This document shows, piece after piece, positions 23,804-24,985 of a stretch of 24,985 nucleotides of DNA. The position numbers and the translations under genes were made by a program. The stretch is from an uncultured Bacteroidales bacterium (GTDB taxonomy: Bacteria; Bacteroidota; Bacteroidia; Bacteroidales; UBA932), in assembly GCA_900544815.1 (NCBI GenBank), contig UQWT01000027.1, positions 1 through 24,985 on the forward strand. Reading direction: 5' to 3'. The notes below the pieces were generated by a model. It had not been told where the DNA came from. It saw only the letters and a program-made list of their open reading frames with translations, and searched no databases. The first letter of the stretch is position 1; every line of letters begins with the position of its first letter.

Positions 23804-24334
23804 TTATAAATAGTATTTCTGTTTCTTGACTTTATCATCACAAAGATACTTATTTTTTAATGATTTATAAGCAGTCTCCTTTGTGTCGTAAAGCGCAATC
23901 AAGAAAGACCTTATGTCTTTGTATCCACATAAGGCAGACAGATTCTCTATCTGAATATCCGTACCGGATTCATCAAGAATCTCTGTTGCGTAGTCTAACC
24001 GATAGCTGTTTACATATTTACTGAATGAACAACCTGCAATGTTGTTTATGGCATTTGAAGCATAAGTTCTGTTTGTGCCGGCCCTACCGGCAAGTTTTTC
24101 CAAAGAAAAGCCCCTATCCAAGAAAGGTTTATCCTTCTTCATAACATCTTCTAACCTGTAAAAGACTATACTCAAAGTTGTATTATAGTTTTTGGGTCCC
24201 GACACATCACCCAATATCTTTAGGTATTTGCTCTCATCAGTAGAATCACTAAGTGTATTTCTATTGGCTGTAGCAGGCCTGCCGGTCTCCTGTCCTCTAC
24301 TCTTAGAAAACCTGCTCTTTATCCACTTTATCAT
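23804..24334 (-). CDS. Short AraC-type HTH protein (second of a pair)
   Basis: ATG at 24334 (MIKWIKSRF) gives 176 residues; the TTG two codons earlier is not needed. Residues 1-40 are basic and Ser/Thr-rich. From about 60 to 165 there is an AraC/XylS-like double helix-turn-helix: FSLEKLAGRAGTNRTYASNAINNIAGCSFSKYVNSYRLDYATEIL as the first, IQIENLSALCGYKDIRSFLIALYDTKETAYKSLKNK as the second. There is no ligand-binding domain, unlike classic AraC. It overlaps the upstream gene by 32 bases and precedes ettA by 2 bases. A transcription regulator by family; target unknown. The operon coupling to ettA is the notable feature. Confidence 0.75.
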   Translation of the reverse strand: MIKWIKSRFSKSRGQETGRPATANRNTLSDSTDESKYLKILGDVSGPKNYNTTLSIVFYRLEDVMKKDKPFLDRGFSLEKLAGRAGTNRTYASNAINNIAGCSFSKYVNSYRLDYATEILDESGTDIQIENLSALCGYKDIRSFLIALYDTKETAYKSLKNKYLCDDKVKKQKYYL

Positions 24335-24824
24335 AACCAACCTCCTGTGTTTTAAGATCTGACATTATTTCGGAAGGAATTTTTGCCATGGCCATATTCT
24401 GTTGCCATCTATATGGGGTATAACCGCGCGTGTACCATTTAAACGCGTCTGAAAAAGCCGAAAATGACCTGAATCCCATATCTTCGCACAATAGCGTTAC
24501 AGGCACATTATCCTCACTCATAATATGATAGCAAGCATCTTTTACCCTATAGAAATTCATAAACCTGTTAAAATTTATATTAAAGCAGGTATTGATTATA
24601 GAAGATGTGTACGACTTGTTTGAAAGCACCATAGATGCAATCTTCCTTATATCCATGCAAGCCTGTTTATGCGGCTTATCCCTATCGAACAGAATAAGTA
24701 TTCTGTTAAGAAGTTCATAATCTATCTCTCGTTCACCGGCTAACCTAATACGGCGTACAGGTAAAACATCCCCATAAGTTGATACTACAGAACAACCATT
24801 GGGGTACGTGGTTAAGTCATTCAT
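24303..24824 (-). CDS. Short AraC-type HTH protein (first of a pair)
   Basis: 173 residues from ATG at 24824. The AraC-like DNA-binding domain lies at about 45-145: KQACMDIRKIASMVLSNKSYTSSIINTCFNINFNRFMNFYRVKDACYHIM and VPVTLLCEDMGFRSFSAFSDAFKWYTRGYTPYRWQQN; the GFRSFSAFSDAFK...GYTPYRWQ part is the classic second HTH and family signature. The N-terminal 45 residues are too short for a sensing domain. Its end overlaps the following AraC-type gene, with which it is distantly similar, suggesting an old tandem duplication. Probably the promoter gene of a three-gene unit with ettA. DNA-binding role likely, target unknown. Confidence 0.75.
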   Translation of the reverse strand: MNDLTTYPNGCSVVSTYGDVLPVRRIRLAGEREIDYELLNRILILFDRDKPHKQACMDIRKIASMVLSNKSYTSSIINTCFNINFNRFMNFYRVKDACYHIMSEDNVPVTLLCEDMGFRSFSAFSDAFKWYTRGYTPYRWQQNMAMAKIPSEIMSDLKTQEVGYDKVDKEQVF

Positions 24825-24985
24825 AATATCAATTTTAATTTAATCAAACTTACGAACAACCTAACCTAATCCGATTTTCGAATCGCAAATAAAACGTTGA
24901 TATGGGGTAAAATCAAAATAAATACAGTATGTATACAGTTTTTTTACGGATAATATACAAACTATCGCTATTTTTTTATCTCATC
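24825..24985. other. AT-rich upstream region of the AraC-pair/ettA unit
   Basis: No gene seen. It holds the small hairpin cgatt-ttcg-aatcg at 24872-24885 and a near-palindromic acagtatgtatacagt stretch at about 24924-24939, either of which might be an operator. The promoter cannot be placed with confidence. Confidence 0.3.

Noticed and set aside
1..24985. tRNA, rRNA or CRISPR array
   Set aside because: The gaps between genes are short and I found no cloverleaf with a CCA end, rRNA sequence or regular spacer array; a dedicated RNA search was not possible.

Overview
The window looks like the chromosome of a member of the Bacteroidota, most likely Bacteroidales. The evidence is: several start regions carry the phylum's -7 promoter element TAnnTTTG (10196-10203 and 10227-10234 divergently, 14742-14749, 18544-18551, 20228-20235); the mobilization remnants resemble MobV-type relaxases of Bacteroides elements; and the housekeeping proteins are of Bacteroidota type. 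I cannot name the genus from sequence alone.

Left part (1-14650) is an accessory defence island. It holds a type I restriction-modification operon on the minus strand: small XRE regulator (10173-9964), hsdR (9888-7183), hsdM (7179-5761), a YhcG/DUF1016-type PD-(D/E)xK nuclease gene (5771-4605) and the expressed hsdS (4599-3232). Beyond it lie a plus-strand silent hsdS (about 596-1872) without an N-terminal segment or start codon, a plus-strand half hsdS with only a second target-recognition domain (2743-3237), and between them a tyrosine recombinase (2706-1903). Inverted repeats join the three cassettes: a perfect 47-bp pair at 596-642 / 4375-4421, a 189-bp pair (about 86% by hand alignment) at 1111-1299 / 3712-3900, and a short pair at 2754-2764 / 3708-3718. 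This is the architecture of a shuffling, phase-variable specificity locus: two first domains and three second domains, up to six specificities.

Divergent from the restriction operon is a tight two-gene unit (10262-13028). It encodes a small cysteine-rich, probably zinc-binding protein and an 842-residue protein with one N-terminal membrane segment, an unrecognised middle domain and about six S1/OB-like repeats. The two operons share a 90-bp control region in which the -7 elements form an inverted repeat. This pair is the best candidate for an undescribed system.

The island is bracketed by degraded mobile-element genes: C-terminal MobV-like relaxase remnants at 3-539 and 13298-14190 (about 70% identical to each other, the second frameshifted) and an AAA/DUF4143-type ATPase reduced to its two ends (14322-14646).

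Right part (14700-24985) reads as ordinary chromosome: secreted C69-type peptidase, trkA, an M48 lipoprotein metalloprotease (minus), aspartase aspA, and two convergent ABC-F genes, uup and ettA, sharing a hairpin terminator. Upstream of ettA, and tightly packed with it, are two short AraC-type HTH genes. A 116-nt hairpin lies after aspA.
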